Below, one piece after another: positions 15,596-24,458 of a stretch of DNA of 64,000 nt. The DNA is taken from the NCBI RefSeq assembly GCF_000821245.2, contig NZ_LN611423.1, positions 308,095 through 372,094 of the forward strand. Reading direction: 5' to 3'. The DNA comes from Virgibacillus senegalensis (GTDB lineage: Bacteria > Bacillota > Bacilli > Bacillales > Amphibacillaceae). The stretch's first letter is position 1; each line of letters opens with the position of its first letter. Position numbers and translations under genes: made by a program. The notes below the pieces were generated by a model. The model saw only the letters and a program-made list of their open reading frames with translations, searched no databases and had not been told where the DNA came from.

Positions 15596-16684
15596 TCACT
15601 CATCCGCCAAAAACAGCAGCCGGTCATCCTGCTTTGCCGGCGTGCCCCGTCCATCCGTATTATTGGTAATAAAGTAGGCGCCTTCTTCCGTTGCAAGAAC
15701 GTCCCGGATTCTGCCATATCCATCCACCACCACTTGCTGACTGTTTGTTTTCGGGTCAAAGCTGCGTAGAGCTTCTCCCCGCAAGCTTGCAAACAAAAAG
15801 GTCCCATCTTTATAATCCATTCCAGATGGTGCCCAAGTTTCTTCCCCAGAATGTTTCTCAGGGGTTTTCATTTCCGGCTTTTGTTGGTCCCCTTCTATTT
15901 CCGGCCAACCATAATTATTCCCAGCTTCGATCTTATTGATTTCATCATGAGCATTGTTTCCATGCTCTGTTGCATATAATGTACCCTGGTCATCCCAAGC
16001 CAAACCTTGCGGGTTCCGGTGTCCCCAGCTATAAATGACGGAATGAGAATCAGGATTATCAGCGGGAATACTGCCATCCTGATTAATCCGCAGAATACTT
16101 CCTGCTAAACTTTTTAGGTTTTGAGCAGCACTTTGATTGGTAGCATCCCCCACCGTGACATATAACCTATCATCCGGCCCGATTTCGATTCTCCCGCCGT
16201 GATGAACTTGTCCTCCCGGGATTTTGTCGAGTAGTATATCCGTCTCTTTCCAGCCGTCTGCTTCTTCTTTGATCTTGGCTACCCGTTGATACACCTCTTG
16301 CCCGCTTGAGTAGGAATAATAAACAAAAGCTACTCTATCCTCTGAGAAAGAGTCCGGAAATGCAATTCCAAGTAAGCCGGCTTCAGGCTGTTCGGCCAAA
16401 GCTTCTTTCAGGTCGACTGGTTTTCTGGCTGCCCGTCCATCCCCCGGTAAAATCTCCACGATGGCTCCAGTTCGTTCACTTATAAAAATGCTGTCTTCCC
16501 ATTTCACGATTTCCCATGGCTCTTCCAGTTCTGTAGCAATTGTCTCTACCTGTTGGCTGTCAGAAGATGGCTCGGCTGATTGATTATCCTGTGATGGTTT
16601 ATTTTCAGGTCTGGCGGAATCTGAACAAGCTGCAGTTACAGCAACCAGGAAGAAAACCACTCCTGTTAACGTTGCTTTTTTCAC
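15596..16684 (-). CDS. PQQ-type sugar dehydrogenase (GSDH/sorbosone dehydrogenase) lipoprotein
   Basis: 362 residues. Signal peptide with lipobox VTAAC, a short disordered linker, then a six-bladed propeller of the glucose/sorbosone dehydrogenase family: VHHGGRIEIGPDDRLYVTVG, WGHRNPQGLAWD, YATEHGNNAHDEINKIEAG and NYGWPEIEGD are visible. Members oxidise aldoses or related sugars on the outer membrane face using PQQ; no PQQ synthesis genes are in the window, so activity depends on external cofactor or a different one. The GTG start follows AAGGGGTGA by 7 nt. Confidence 0.88.
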   Translation of the reverse strand: MKKATLTGVVFFLVAVTAACSDSARPENKPSQDNQSAEPSSDSQQVETIATELEEPWEIVKWEDSIFISERTGAIVEILPGDGRAARKPVDLKEALAEQPEAGLLGIAFPDSFSEDRVAFVYYSYSSGQEVYQRVAKIKEEADGWKETDILLDKIPGGQVHHGGRIEIGPDDRLYVTVGDATNQSAAQNLKSLAGSILRINQDGSIPADNPDSHSVIYSWGHRNPQGLAWDDQGTLYATEHGNNAHDEINKIEAGNNYGWPEIEGDQQKPEMKTPEKHSGEETWAPSGMDYKDGTFLFASLRGEALRSFDPKTNSQQVVVDGYGRIRDVLATEEGAYFITNNTDGRGTPAKQDDRLLFLADE

Positions 16685-16913
16685 GTCTATATCACCCCTT
16701 GAATGCAGTTGATCGTCTCCTCTTTTGTTCGACCCTTCCCGCCATTAACCCTTCCGGAAACCTGAAAAACCCTTCTATAAGGAAAGGGGTTCAGACAGCC
16801 ATTTTCGGGAGCAGCATCGGACTTCTCGAGACTCCTCTATTGTTTGCGAAGAGTCTTTCCTTTCACTGACCCCTGCTTTCCGCCAGACCTGCGCCTTTTT
16901 TACGCATAAAAAA
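16685..16913. other. Intergenic stretch upstream of the insertion element
   Basis: About 230 nt with no gene. An imperfect CTGAA-AACCC.../...GGGGTTCAG hairpin is seen near 16763-16795; nothing else is recognised. Confidence 0.4.
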
Positions 16914-16928
16914 ACAGCGGCTGAAGAG

Positions 16929-17281
16929 GAGGCCACTGAAAAAGTCCTTTTAATCTAAAGTGGCTGTTAACGCTCGTTGTTGATTCCGCGAATCGCTTGT
17001 CGGTGGATGCTTGCCGCGGGCACGGCCTCAGCTAACTTGGTCAAGAAGATCACTGACCAAGTGGATCTTCGGCTCGCGCTGTTCCCGCAGGCGTCACCAC
17101 CGAACGCTCATCGTGGGATTACCAAGGGCCAATCGAAAAACGAATCGTTAAACTAATGAAGGAATAGAGGGCACAAATCATTGAAATTAGATAAAAAGCG
17201 GTCTGTATGGAAATTAAATTCCATACAGACCGCTTTTTTTAAATTCTACTTTTCAAAGACCTTCAGTTTTTCAGTGGCCTC
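16929..17281. mobile_element. 353-bp non-autonomous insertion element (MITE-like) with 8-bp target duplication
   Basis: Terminal inverted repeats GAGGCCACTGAAAAA (15 bp, identical) at both ends, directly flanked by CTGAAGAG at 16921-16928 and 17282-17289. No transposase frame. The ends resemble those I associate with IS1182-type elements of Bacillaceae. Inside are an imperfect palindrome around 17005-17110 and a 20-bp perfect hairpin at 17193-17238 with T-runs on both strands. Confidence 0.85.
17193..17238. terminator. Bidirectional terminator carried inside the insertion element
   Basis: AAAAAGCGGTCTGTATGGAA and its exact reverse complement flank a 6-nt loop. The A-tract/T-tract arrangement works in either direction, so the element supplies the termination it disrupted. 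Confidence 0.88.
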
Positions 17282-17311
17282 CTGAAGAGCCGCTGTTTTT
17301 CCAGTCTTTTA

Positions 17312-19141
17312 TTAAACGGTTTTTTTCTTTTTAGCCGCTTTTTCACGTTCGTTTTTGTTAAGGATTTTTTTACGAAGACGAATGGATTCCGGTGTTACCT
17401 CGCAATATTCGTCATCGTTCAAATACTCAATTGCTTCCTCAAGGGTTAGCGTACGTGTTTTACGGATAGTTGCTGTCTGATCCTTCGTTGCTGAACGAAC
17501 GTTGGTCAGATGTTTCTCTTTTGTAATGTTGACAGTCAAGTCGTTGTCACGGTTGTGCTCGCCAACTATCATCCCTGCATATACATCGGTTCCGGGTTCT
17601 ACGAAAATCGTTCCCCGGTCTTCCAGACCCATGATGCCGTAGGTGGAAGCTTTGCCGTTTTCCAATGCTACCAGTACACCCTGGCGTCTGCCGCCGACTT
17701 GTCCCGGAAGGACAGGCTCATAGGAATCAAAGGTGTGGTTGATGATGCCATATCCTCTCGTTTGCGTCATAAACTCTGTTGCATAACCAATCAATCCACG
17801 GGAAGGAACCTTAAATTCCATACGGACTTGTCCATTTCCGTGATTGGCCATATCCAGCATTTCACCTTTACGGGAACCAAGCGATTCCATGACAGCACCC
17901 TGATGTTCTTCTGGTACGTCGACTTGAACTCGTTCAACCGGTTCACACGGAACACCGTCAATTTCACGAATGATTACTTGCGGTTTCGAAAGCTGTAACT
18001 CATAGCCTTCCCGACGCATGTTTTCAATCAGGATCGATAAATGCAATTCACCACGCCCTGATACGGTCCAGGCATCTGGTGATTCTGTTTGTTCAACGCG
18101 CAAGCTGACGTCTGTTTCCAATTGAGTTAATAAGCGTTCTTCGATTCTTCTGGACGTAATATATTTCCCTTCCTTACCAGCAAAAGGACTATTGTTGACT
18201 ACGAAGGTCATCTGCAAGGTTGGCTCGTCAATACGCGGAATCGGCAAGGCTTCCTGCTGATCCTGTGGACAGACGGTTTCTCCGACGTTAATGTCTTCCA
18301 TCCCTGCCAGCGCGATAATGTCTCCAGCCTTCGCTTCTTCAATCTCAATCCGTTTCAACCCGATAAAGCCAAACAGCTTGGTCACGCGGAATGATTTAAC
18401 GGAACCATCTTTTTTCATCAGTGCAACCTGCTGGCCAACTTTAATCGATCCGCGGAAAACACGGCCGACACCGATTCTTCCCAAGTAATCGTTATAGTCA
18501 AGAAGCGTTACTTGGAATTGCAACCCTTCATCAGAATTGTCGATTGGGGCCGGGATATGTTCCAAAATGGTGGAGAAAACAGGCTCCATCGTTTCTTCCT
18601 GTTCTTCCGGTTCATTACCGGAAGTCCCGTTCAATGCGGAAGCATAGACAACCGGGAACTCCAACTGGTCATCATCTGCGCCAAGTTCAATAAACAAATC
18701 CAGCACTTCATCAATGACTTCTGCCGGACGAGCATTCGGACGGTCAATTTTATTAAGGACAACAACCGGAGTCAGTTTTTGCTCCAGTGCTTTTTTCAAT
18801 ACAAAACGTGTTTGCGGCATACAACCTTCATATGCATCGACGACAAGCAATACACCATCGACCATTTTCATGATCCGCTCTACTTCTCCACCGAAGTCAG
18901 CGTGACCAGGTGTGTCCAAGATATTGATACGAGTATCTTTATAATTAATAGCTGTGTTTTTAGCTAAAATCGTTATTCCACGTTCTTTTTCCAAATCGTT
19001 TGAATCCATTGCACGTTCATCGACCTGTTCATTCTCACGGAAGGTTCCAGAATACTTCAACAGCTGGTCCACTAACGTCGTTTTCCCATGGTCAACGTGG
19101 GCAATGATGGCAATATTGCGAAGATCTTCTCTTAATTGCAT
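17312..19141 (-). CDS. typA: TypA/BipA translational GTPase
   Basis: 609 residues, full length for TypA. G1 AHVDHGKTT at residue 14, switch region RGITI near 55, G3 DTPGHADFGGE near 75, G4 NKID near 129, then the OB-like domain II, two EF-G-like domains and the TypA-specific C-terminus. A ribosome-binding GTPase used in ribosome assembly and growth under cold or stress. The ribosome site GGAG lies about 12 nt before the ATG. Its terminator has been invaded by a small mobile element. Confidence 0.97.
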   Translation of the reverse strand: MQLREDLRNIAIIAHVDHGKTTLVDQLLKYSGTFRENEQVDERAMDSNDLEKERGITILAKNTAINYKDTRINILDTPGHADFGGEVERIMKMVDGVLLVVDAYEGCMPQTRFVLKKALEQKLTPVVVLNKIDRPNARPAEVIDEVLDLFIELGADDDQLEFPVVYASALNGTSGNEPEEQEETMEPVFSTILEHIPAPIDNSDEGLQFQVTLLDYNDYLGRIGVGRVFRGSIKVGQQVALMKKDGSVKSFRVTKLFGFIGLKRIEIEEAKAGDIIALAGMEDINVGETVCPQDQQEALPIPRIDEPTLQMTFVVNNSPFAGKEGKYITSRRIEERLLTQLETDVSLRVEQTESPDAWTVSGRGELHLSILIENMRREGYELQLSKPQVIIREIDGVPCEPVERVQVDVPEEHQGAVMESLGSRKGEMLDMANHGNGQVRMEFKVPSRGLIGYATEFMTQTRGYGIINHTFDSYEPVLPGQVGGRRQGVLVALENGKASTYGIMGLEDRGTIFVEPGTDVYAGMIVGEHNRDNDLTVNITKEKHLTNVRSATKDQTATIRKTRTLTLEEAIEYLNDDEYCEVTPESIRLRKKILNKNEREKAAKKKKTV

Positions 19142-19278
19142 AATGAATATACTCTCCTCTTTTGTATCGAATTCAACATTCCGACTACAACCAATCTATT
19201 GTAACACAAACAACAAGAAGATGGTATACCATTCCCTTTTTGCCACGTAAATAAAAGTATTAACTATAATTTTTGATA

Positions 19279-20601
19279 TTATAAATAGATAGAGAACAAC
19301 GCCCCACCGCTTTTGGAGGTACCGACCGTTATCCGTCCACCAGAGCGTTCGATGATCGCCCTGGAAATAGCCAAGCCCAAGCCTGTTTCGCCGCCCTCTC
19401 CTTTGACAAAACGATGGAACAGCTGCGGCATTAAGTCTTTCGGTACGCCGGGGCCGTCATCGGCTATTCTGATAATGACGTTTTCCGCTTTTTCCACACT
19501 GATGGTAACAACAGAATCAGCGTGCCTGATAGCATTAGCCACAATATTCATGGTCGCCTGCAGCAGCTTTTCTTTATCTGCCGTGAGCACGGCATCTTCT
19601 ACCCTTGCCGTCTCCAGTTTCACGTTCTTCTCATTAGCCAGCGGAATTGCTCTCTCCACCGTTAGTGTGACTAATTCAGCAGCTTTTATGTTTTCTTCCT
19701 GGTAAATGTTTTCTTCACTATCCAACTTGGCCAGTAAAATCATTTCGTTTATGATCTTTTTTAATCTGCCGATCTCTGCCACCATCACATCAAGTCCCCG
19801 TTCCGATTCTTCCCGTTCGAATATACCGTCCCTGATCCCCTCGGCATAACCCTGGATGGTCATTAATGGGGTCTTCAGCTCATGGCTGGCATTCTGGAAA
19901 AATTGCCGCTGGGAGTGAATGTATCGTTCGAGTTCCTGAGCCATTTCCATGACACTTTCTTCCACTTCTTTTATTTCACCGCTTGCATTCACCGACTGAA
20001 TCTCATGGAACTGGCGTTTTTCGATTTTTTTTACTTGGTCCTTCAGTCTTGTCAACGGTGTAACCAAACGGTTGGTCAGATAATAACTCAACAACACCGC
20101 TACCAGAATACCGATAGCAAATACAACGAGCAAGGTCCGGATAAAATTCCGCTGAACCGCCTGCAAATCATTGATCGGCGTCACCAGAATCAGTTCCCAG
20201 GCCGGATAGCGAGGAGAAAAACTCATCCTGGAAACTACATAACGATTGTTTCCCGCTTTCCACAACGGCTGTTCATTTTTCGATAAATCATAATTATTCA
20301 CCCAGTTCTCTGCTACTTCACGGGGCAAATTGGTAATAATCATATCTTCTGATCCACCACTTCGGTAATAAAAGATGCCCTGCAGCTTCAAATCCTCCAA
20401 CAGTCCCGATAACTGCTGCATATTGAGACTAGGTGATTCATTGATCATACTTGTAATGATCCTGCCGTTTTTCTCAAGCTGCGCTTGTTCATTGTGGATC
20501 AGTAAATTCAGGATAAGAGAATAAATGGTAAACGCAGCAACAGACATGATTACAACCAATAAAGTTGTGAAGGCAATATTAAGTTGGGATTGGAGCTTCA
20601 T
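19279..20601 (-). CDS. cssS: Sensor histidine kinase, CssS-like
   Basis: 440 residues from the ATG after AAAGAGG. Two membrane helices (near 8-30 and 152-174) bracket an extracytoplasmic sensor; a HAMP linker, the H-box NASHELKTPLMTIQGY (His near residue 232), and the catalytic ADDGPGVPKDLMPQLFHRF, then GETGLGLAISRAI follow. It overlaps the response regulator by 4 nt (ATGA). The divergent HtrA-type protease strongly suggests the CssRS secretion-stress system, which senses misfolded secreted proteins. The name rests on that context plus domain layout. Confidence 0.85.
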   Translation of the reverse strand: MKLQSQLNIAFTTLLVVIMSVAAFTIYSLILNLLIHNEQAQLEKNGRIITSMINESPSLNMQQLSGLLEDLKLQGIFYYRSGGSEDMIITNLPREVAENWVNNYDLSKNEQPLWKAGNNRYVVSRMSFSPRYPAWELILVTPINDLQAVQRNFIRTLLVVFAIGILVAVLLSYYLTNRLVTPLTRLKDQVKKIEKRQFHEIQSVNASGEIKEVEESVMEMAQELERYIHSQRQFFQNASHELKTPLMTIQGYAEGIRDGIFEREESERGLDVMVAEIGRLKKIINEMILLAKLDSEENIYQEENIKAAELVTLTVERAIPLANEKNVKLETARVEDAVLTADKEKLLQATMNIVANAIRHADSVVTISVEKAENVIIRIADDGPGVPKDLMPQLFHRFVKGEGGETGLGLAISRAIIERSGGRITVGTSKSGGALFSIYL

Positions 20602-21296
20602 TTTGATTCCTCTTTCTCGATCTTTAACCGATAACCATATCCCCAAACCGTTTCAACCGGAAGTCCGTCCATCTTTTTCCGCAGCCGTTTAATCAAATCA
20701 TCTACGGCACGGTCGCTGCCAAAGTAATCCTCTCCCCATACTTTGGTCAGCAATTCTTCCCTTGAAAAGGCGCGGTTTTGGTTGGTAATGAAGATATTTA
20801 ATATTTCAAATTCTTTAGCGGTTATTTCCACCTCTTCCCCTTCCCATACGACCAGTCTTTCCACAGGGTATAAAACCAGACCGCCTGCATGAAGTGCTTC
20901 TTTTTTATCATTGGCTTTTTCCGGACGAATGCTGTCTACACGTTTGAATAGTCGTTTGACCCGGGCAACCATCTCTCTCGGACTGAACGGCTTGGTTAAA
21001 TAATCATCTCCGCCTAATTCCAATCCCAGGATTTTATCCAATTCTTCATCCTTTGCTGAAATAATGATAATCGGTACTTCACTTTCCTGCCGGATGGTTT
21101 TGCATAATTCATATCCATCAATTCCCGGAAGCATGATATCGAGAATCCACATATCTGGCGGATCGTTTTTCCATATCGTCAATGCTTCCTCTCCACTTTC
21201 CACTTCTGTTACCTGGTAGCCATCTTTTCTTAAATAAGCAGATACGATGTTACGAATGTTTTTATCATCTTCCACTACCACAATGCTGTGCTTCAT
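20598..21296 (-). CDS. cssR: OmpR-family response regulator, CssR-like
   Basis: 232 residues. Receiver domain with acidic pocket VVEDD, phospho-accepting Asp in WILDIMLPGIDGYE (about residue 54) and Lys in DDYLTKPF, then a winged-helix output domain ending VETVWGYGYRLKI. WGEDYFGSDRAVDDLIKRLR closely parallels B. subtilis CssR. First gene of the pair, with TAAGGAGGCGG before the ATG, divergent from the HtrA-type protease it is expected to activate. Confidence 0.88.
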   Translation of the reverse strand: MKHSIVVVEDDKNIRNIVSAYLRKDGYQVTEVESGEEALTIWKNDPPDMWILDIMLPGIDGYELCKTIRQESEVPIIIISAKDEELDKILGLELGGDDYLTKPFSPREMVARVKRLFKRVDSIRPEKANDKKEALHAGGLVLYPVERLVVWEGEEVEITAKEFEILNIFITNQNRAFSREELLTKVWGEDYFGSDRAVDDLIKRLRKKMDGLPVETVWGYGYRLKIEKEESK

Positions 21297-21483
21297 CCGA
21301 ACCGCCTCCTTACTCGTTATATTGTCACATCTATCAGTCGATTGTCGATTCTCCTTTCATCATTCCACACTTTTTACACAATTTTACCAAAGGACTGCCG
21401 GAACCACTGCTTACAATAGGAAATGTAGACACAAAAGCAATATCCTTAACAAATAAATAGTACAGAGAAAGGTGTGATTTTAC

Positions 21484-22815
21484 ATGCACGAAAATGAACA
21501 TCACCATAAGCATGAGTATGATCACGAACACGACCAAGAAAATGAAAAACAGCTATACATGGAAAAAGAACAAACGGTGAATATCCAGCCAGAAAAACCA
21601 GCAGGCAAACAGCCCCATAGTCACAATTCAAGCAAAAAAGGATATCTTATCAGCGGCATCACTGGCGGATTGATTGTCGCCATTATAGGTTTGTTATTAA
21701 TCTATACCAATATTCTACCATTACAAGCCTTAAATTCTGAAAGCCAGAATGCCGATACGCAAACAGGCTCGGCATCCGCTGACAATGACAATATCACCTT
21801 GACGACAAACACGTCGGACGATCCGGAGGTGGAAAGCGCCCTTGAAAAATCTGCGTCAGCTGTTGTCGGAGTTTCCAACTTGCAGAAAACAACGGCAAAT
21901 TTCTGGGAACAGCCTGATGACACACAAGAAGCCGGGACTGGTTCGGGCGTCATCTATAAGAAAGAAAACGGCAAGGCTTACGTGGTTACCAACAACCACG
22001 TTATTGAAGGGGCAAGCGAAGTAGAAGTGTACTTACAAGACGGCAGCACAGTCAACGCCAAGATTCTTGGAAGTGATGAATTGAGCGACTTGGCTGTCTT
22101 GGAAATCGACGGCAGCAAGGTCGATACAGTCGCCACCCTTGGGTCATCCGCTAACCTCAATGTAGGAGAAACCGCGATTGCCATCGGTAATCCGCTTGGC
22201 ATGGAATTTGCCGGATCTGTAACCAAAGGAATCATCAGCGGGTTGGAGAGATCGGTTGAAATAGATTCTAATCAGGATGGGGTAGCAGATTGGACGACAG
22301 AAGTTATTCAAACCGACGCTGCCATCAACCCGGGCAACAGCGGCGGAGCACTAGTGAATGGAAGCGGGGAATTAATCGGCATCAACTCGATGAAAATTGC
22401 CCAAGGAGCAGTAGAAGGAATTGGGTTTGCCATTCCGATTGATACAGCCAAGCCAATCATCGAACAGCTTGAAACAGAAGGTTCCGTCTCCCGCCCATTT
22501 GTTGGAATAAGTGCCATGGATTTGGCCACTGTACCGGAGCAACATAAACAGGATACGCTGCATCTGTCTGAAGATATAGAAGAAGGAATCGTCGTTGCAC
22601 AGGTACAAACTGGATCCCCTGCAGAAAAGGCAGGTTTGAAGAAATACGACGTCATCACGCATGTTAACGACCAAACAATCGGTTCCATGCTTGATTTGAA
22701 AAAATATCTCTATGATGAAACAGAAGTCGGCGACAAGGTGAATATCATCTATTACCGAGACGGCAAAAAGCAGCGTACTTCCGTAGCATTAACACAGCAG
22801 GACCAACAAGCCTGA
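21484..22815 (+). CDS. htrB: HtrA/DegP-type serine protease, HtrB-like
   Basis: 443 residues. A cytoplasmic, strikingly His/Glu-rich N-terminus (15 His in the first 50 residues) precedes one membrane anchor (about 56-78). The extracytoplasmic trypsin-like domain has the triad His in VTNNHVIEGA (about 171), Asp in LSDLAVLEID and Ser in NPGNSGGALV (about 284), followed by one PDZ domain. It degrades or refolds misfolded exported proteins. AAAGGTG precedes the ATG. Divergent from cssRS, as in B. subtilis htrB. Confidence 0.92.
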   Translation: MHENEHHHKHEYDHEHDQENEKQLYMEKEQTVNIQPEKPAGKQPHSHNSSKKGYLISGITGGLIVAIIGLLLIYTNILPLQALNSESQNADTQTGSASADNDNITLTTNTSDDPEVESALEKSASAVVGVSNLQKTTANFWEQPDDTQEAGTGSGVIYKKENGKAYVVTNNHVIEGASEVEVYLQDGSTVNAKILGSDELSDLAVLEIDGSKVDTVATLGSSANLNVGETAIAIGNPLGMEFAGSVTKGIISGLERSVEIDSNQDGVADWTTEVIQTDAAINPGNSGGALVNGSGELIGINSMKIAQGAVEGIGFAIPIDTAKPIIEQLETEGSVSRPFVGISAMDLATVPEQHKQDTLHLSEDIEEGIVVAQVQTGSPAEKAGLKKYDVITHVNDQTIGSMLDLKKYLYDETEVGDKVNIIYYRDGKKQRTSVALTQQDQQA

Positions 22816-22828
22816 TCACAAGACAAAC

Positions 22829-22868
22829 AAATCTCGGTGGCCACCTCCCCCGAACGCCGAGATTTTAT
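22829..22868 (+). terminator. Terminator of htrB
   Basis: AATCTCGG/CCGAGATT stem with a 19-nt loop, followed by TTATAT. Confidence 0.7.
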
Positions 22869-22933
22869 ATAGATTCCCCAGTCTGCTTGCTCAGGCTGGA
22901 ATGCAAAAACATAATGATCCTCCTCTTCTTTTG

Positions 22934-22974
22934 AAAAAGCGGCATCTGCATAAAAGCAAATGCCGCTTTTTTAT
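22934..22974 (-). terminator. Bidirectional terminator between htrB and the membrane protein gene
   Basis: AAAAGCGGCATTTGC pairs with GCAGATGCCGCTTTT (one mismatch), with T-runs on both strands. It abuts the stop codon of the minus-strand gene. Confidence 0.88.
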
Positions 22975-23270
22975 CTTTGTTGACTTTCCATTCGCTTAAG
23001 AACCGCAGTCAAAATGCCGAGACAAACAGCGATAAGCACAAACAGCAGAACAAACTGGAAAATCACCAATAGAAAAATACTTTCAACACGACCCGCAAGC
23101 CATTGCCCACCATAGTAGAAGGATATAAATGCTGCTGCAGCTGCCATCAAAAACAAGACAACAATCCCTGTGACCGCAAGTGGATGGGAACGCCGAATGG
23201 TTCCTCTATGTTTCATGAATAGATATACCAAACTGAGAACAAACAGCAACAATAAAAACAGGCTGCTCAC
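22971..23270 (-). CDS. Small membrane protein, unknown function
   Basis: 99 residues from a GTG placed 8 nt after GGAGG. Three hydrophobic segments (near 1-20, 32-52 and 62-88) with a basic loop KHRGTIRRSHP between the first two. No family recognised. It has its own terminator and is convergent with htrB. Confidence 0.65.
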   Translation of the reverse strand: MSSLFLLLLFVLSLVYLFMKHRGTIRRSHPLAVTGIVVLFLMAAAAAFISFYYGGQWLAGRVESIFLLVIFQFVLLFVLIAVCLGILTAVLKRMESQQR

Positions 23271-23387
23271 GATGCAATCCCTCCGCAATTAAAATCCTTC
23301 GAATATTTTTCCCTTCGTTTCCGGGCCTCAAACCATCCACTTTCCTGTAACTTTGATACAATATAAGAAGAAGCAGGGGGGAGCATG

Positions 23388-23852
23388 ATGGAAATCAACC
23401 ACATTACGGACGATCAGGAAGCACCGATGGATTTACTTTTGCTGGCGGATCCAAACCAACAGCTGGTAGAGCAATACCTACAAAGCGGCCGCTGTTATAC
23501 GGCCAATCAAAAGGATAGTATAATCGGCGTTTATATACTGGTGGAAAAGTCACCGGGAACGGCCGAAATTGCCAACATTGCTGTTCACCCGGACCGGCAA
23601 AACGAGGGGATCGGAAGAAAGCTGATCGACCATGCAATCGCCGAGTCCGAAAATCTTGGTTTTACCCAAATAGAAATCGGGACTGGAAATTCGAGCATTG
23701 GACAGCTCGCTCTTTATCAAAAGTGCGGTTTTCAATTGCAATCGATCATCCATAACTTTTTCACGGACCATTATGACCAACCGATTGAAGAAAACGGGAT
23801 TATTTGCAAGGATATGATCCGTTTATCAAAGAAATTAGTACCAAGAGGATAA
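23388..23852 (+). CDS. GNAT acetyltransferase, YvbK-like
   Basis: 154 residues. Acetyl-CoA loop VHPDRQNEGIGRKLIDHAI near residues 67-85, and the block TGNSSIGQLALYQKCGFQLQ followed by FFTDHY and CKDMIRL that characterises B. subtilis YvbK. Substrate unknown. Two adjacent ATG codons follow GGGGGGAGC; the second has the better spacing. Confidence 0.85.
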   Translation: MEINHITDDQEAPMDLLLLADPNQQLVEQYLQSGRCYTANQKDSIIGVYILVEKSPGTAEIANIAVHPDRQNEGIGRKLIDHAIAESENLGFTQIEIGTGNSSIGQLALYQKCGFQLQSIIHNFFTDHYDQPIEENGIICKDMIRLSKKLVPRG

Positions 23853-23871
23853 AACCAAGGGGGAAGGGTAC

Positions 23872-24270
23872 ATGGAAGTCGTAGTTGCAATCGAGGAAAG
23901 GATTTCGCGTGAGGAACTGGCCGGAGTGTTTGCCTCTTCGGGTATCAACCGTCCCTATCAGGACTTGGAACGTATGGATAAAATGATTGAACAAGCAGAT
24001 TTGCTCGTTACCGCACGAAACAATGGCAAGTTGATTGGCATTGCCAGAGCCCTGACAGATTTTTGTTATTGCTGCTATTTGTCCGATTTGGCTGTCGACA
24101 AGGATTATCAGCACCAAGGCATCGGCAGACAGTTGATAGCACTAATTCAAAAAGCAATCGGCGAAGAGACCGCTTTGATATTACTATCCGCGCCCCCAGC
24201 CATGGAATACTATCCGAAAGCAGGATTTCAAAAAGCAAGCAACGCCTTTCTCATCCCACGGAAAAAATAA
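23872..24270 (+). CDS. GNAT acetyltransferase (short, GNAT_7/PanZ-like)
   Basis: 132 residues with the acetyl-CoA site VDKDYQHQGIGRQLIALIQ near residues 75-93 and the ending MEYYPKAGFQKASNAFLIPRK. GTARNNGKLIG-type strand precedes it. It begins 19 nt after the YvbK-like gene with AGGGGGAAGGG before the ATG, so both acetyltransferases are likely one transcript. Confidence 0.85.
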   Translation: MEVVVAIEERISREELAGVFASSGINRPYQDLERMDKMIEQADLLVTARNNGKLIGIARALTDFCYCCYLSDLAVDKDYQHQGIGRQLIALIQKAIGEETALILLSAPPAMEYYPKAGFQKASNAFLIPRKK

Positions 24271-24314
24271 AAAGGAAAAGCCATTCCAGGGAAGAGGAAT
24301 GGCTTTTCCTTTTT
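24269..24314 (+). terminator. Bidirectional terminator after the acetyltransferase pair
   Basis: AAAAGGAAAAGCCATTCC/GGAATGGCTTTTCCTTTTT, a 17-bp perfect stem with an 8-nt loop and T-runs on both strands. Confidence 0.93.
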
Positions 24315-24335
24315 GATTCAGTTTGTTTCGTTTAT

Positions 24336-24452
24336 TTCTGGCGAAAAAGCGAGGTTCGAACGAAATCCGCCGCTTTGCGCGGCAATGTCGAACCACTCCC
24401 TTTGCGGGGGCGCAGTTCCTACGTTGCTTCCGGGTGTTCTTCGCTCTTCTCT
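24336..24452. repeat. Dispersed structured repeat, copy A
   Basis: About 115 nt that recur with roughly 90% identity at 35214-35332. Two hairpins are shared: an outer GGTTCGA/TCGAACC stem enclosing CCGC/GCGG, and a CCC-TTTGC-GGG stem. The copy ends 6 nt from the yteA stop codon. Confidence 0.88.
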
Positions 24453-24458
24453 GCCCTA

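Larger units (their letters stand above)
16914..17299 (-). terminator. typA terminator interrupted by an insertion in its loop
   Basis: With the insertion removed, AACAGCGG-CTGAAGAG-CCGCTGTT re-forms: a 9-bp stem flanked by T-runs on both strands, 13 nt after the typA stop. The two arms are now separated by 361 nt (element plus the second copy of CTGAAGAG). Confidence 0.8.

Noticed and set aside
17510-17998. 162-codon plus-strand frame
   Set aside because: Shadow of typA in the opposite strand.
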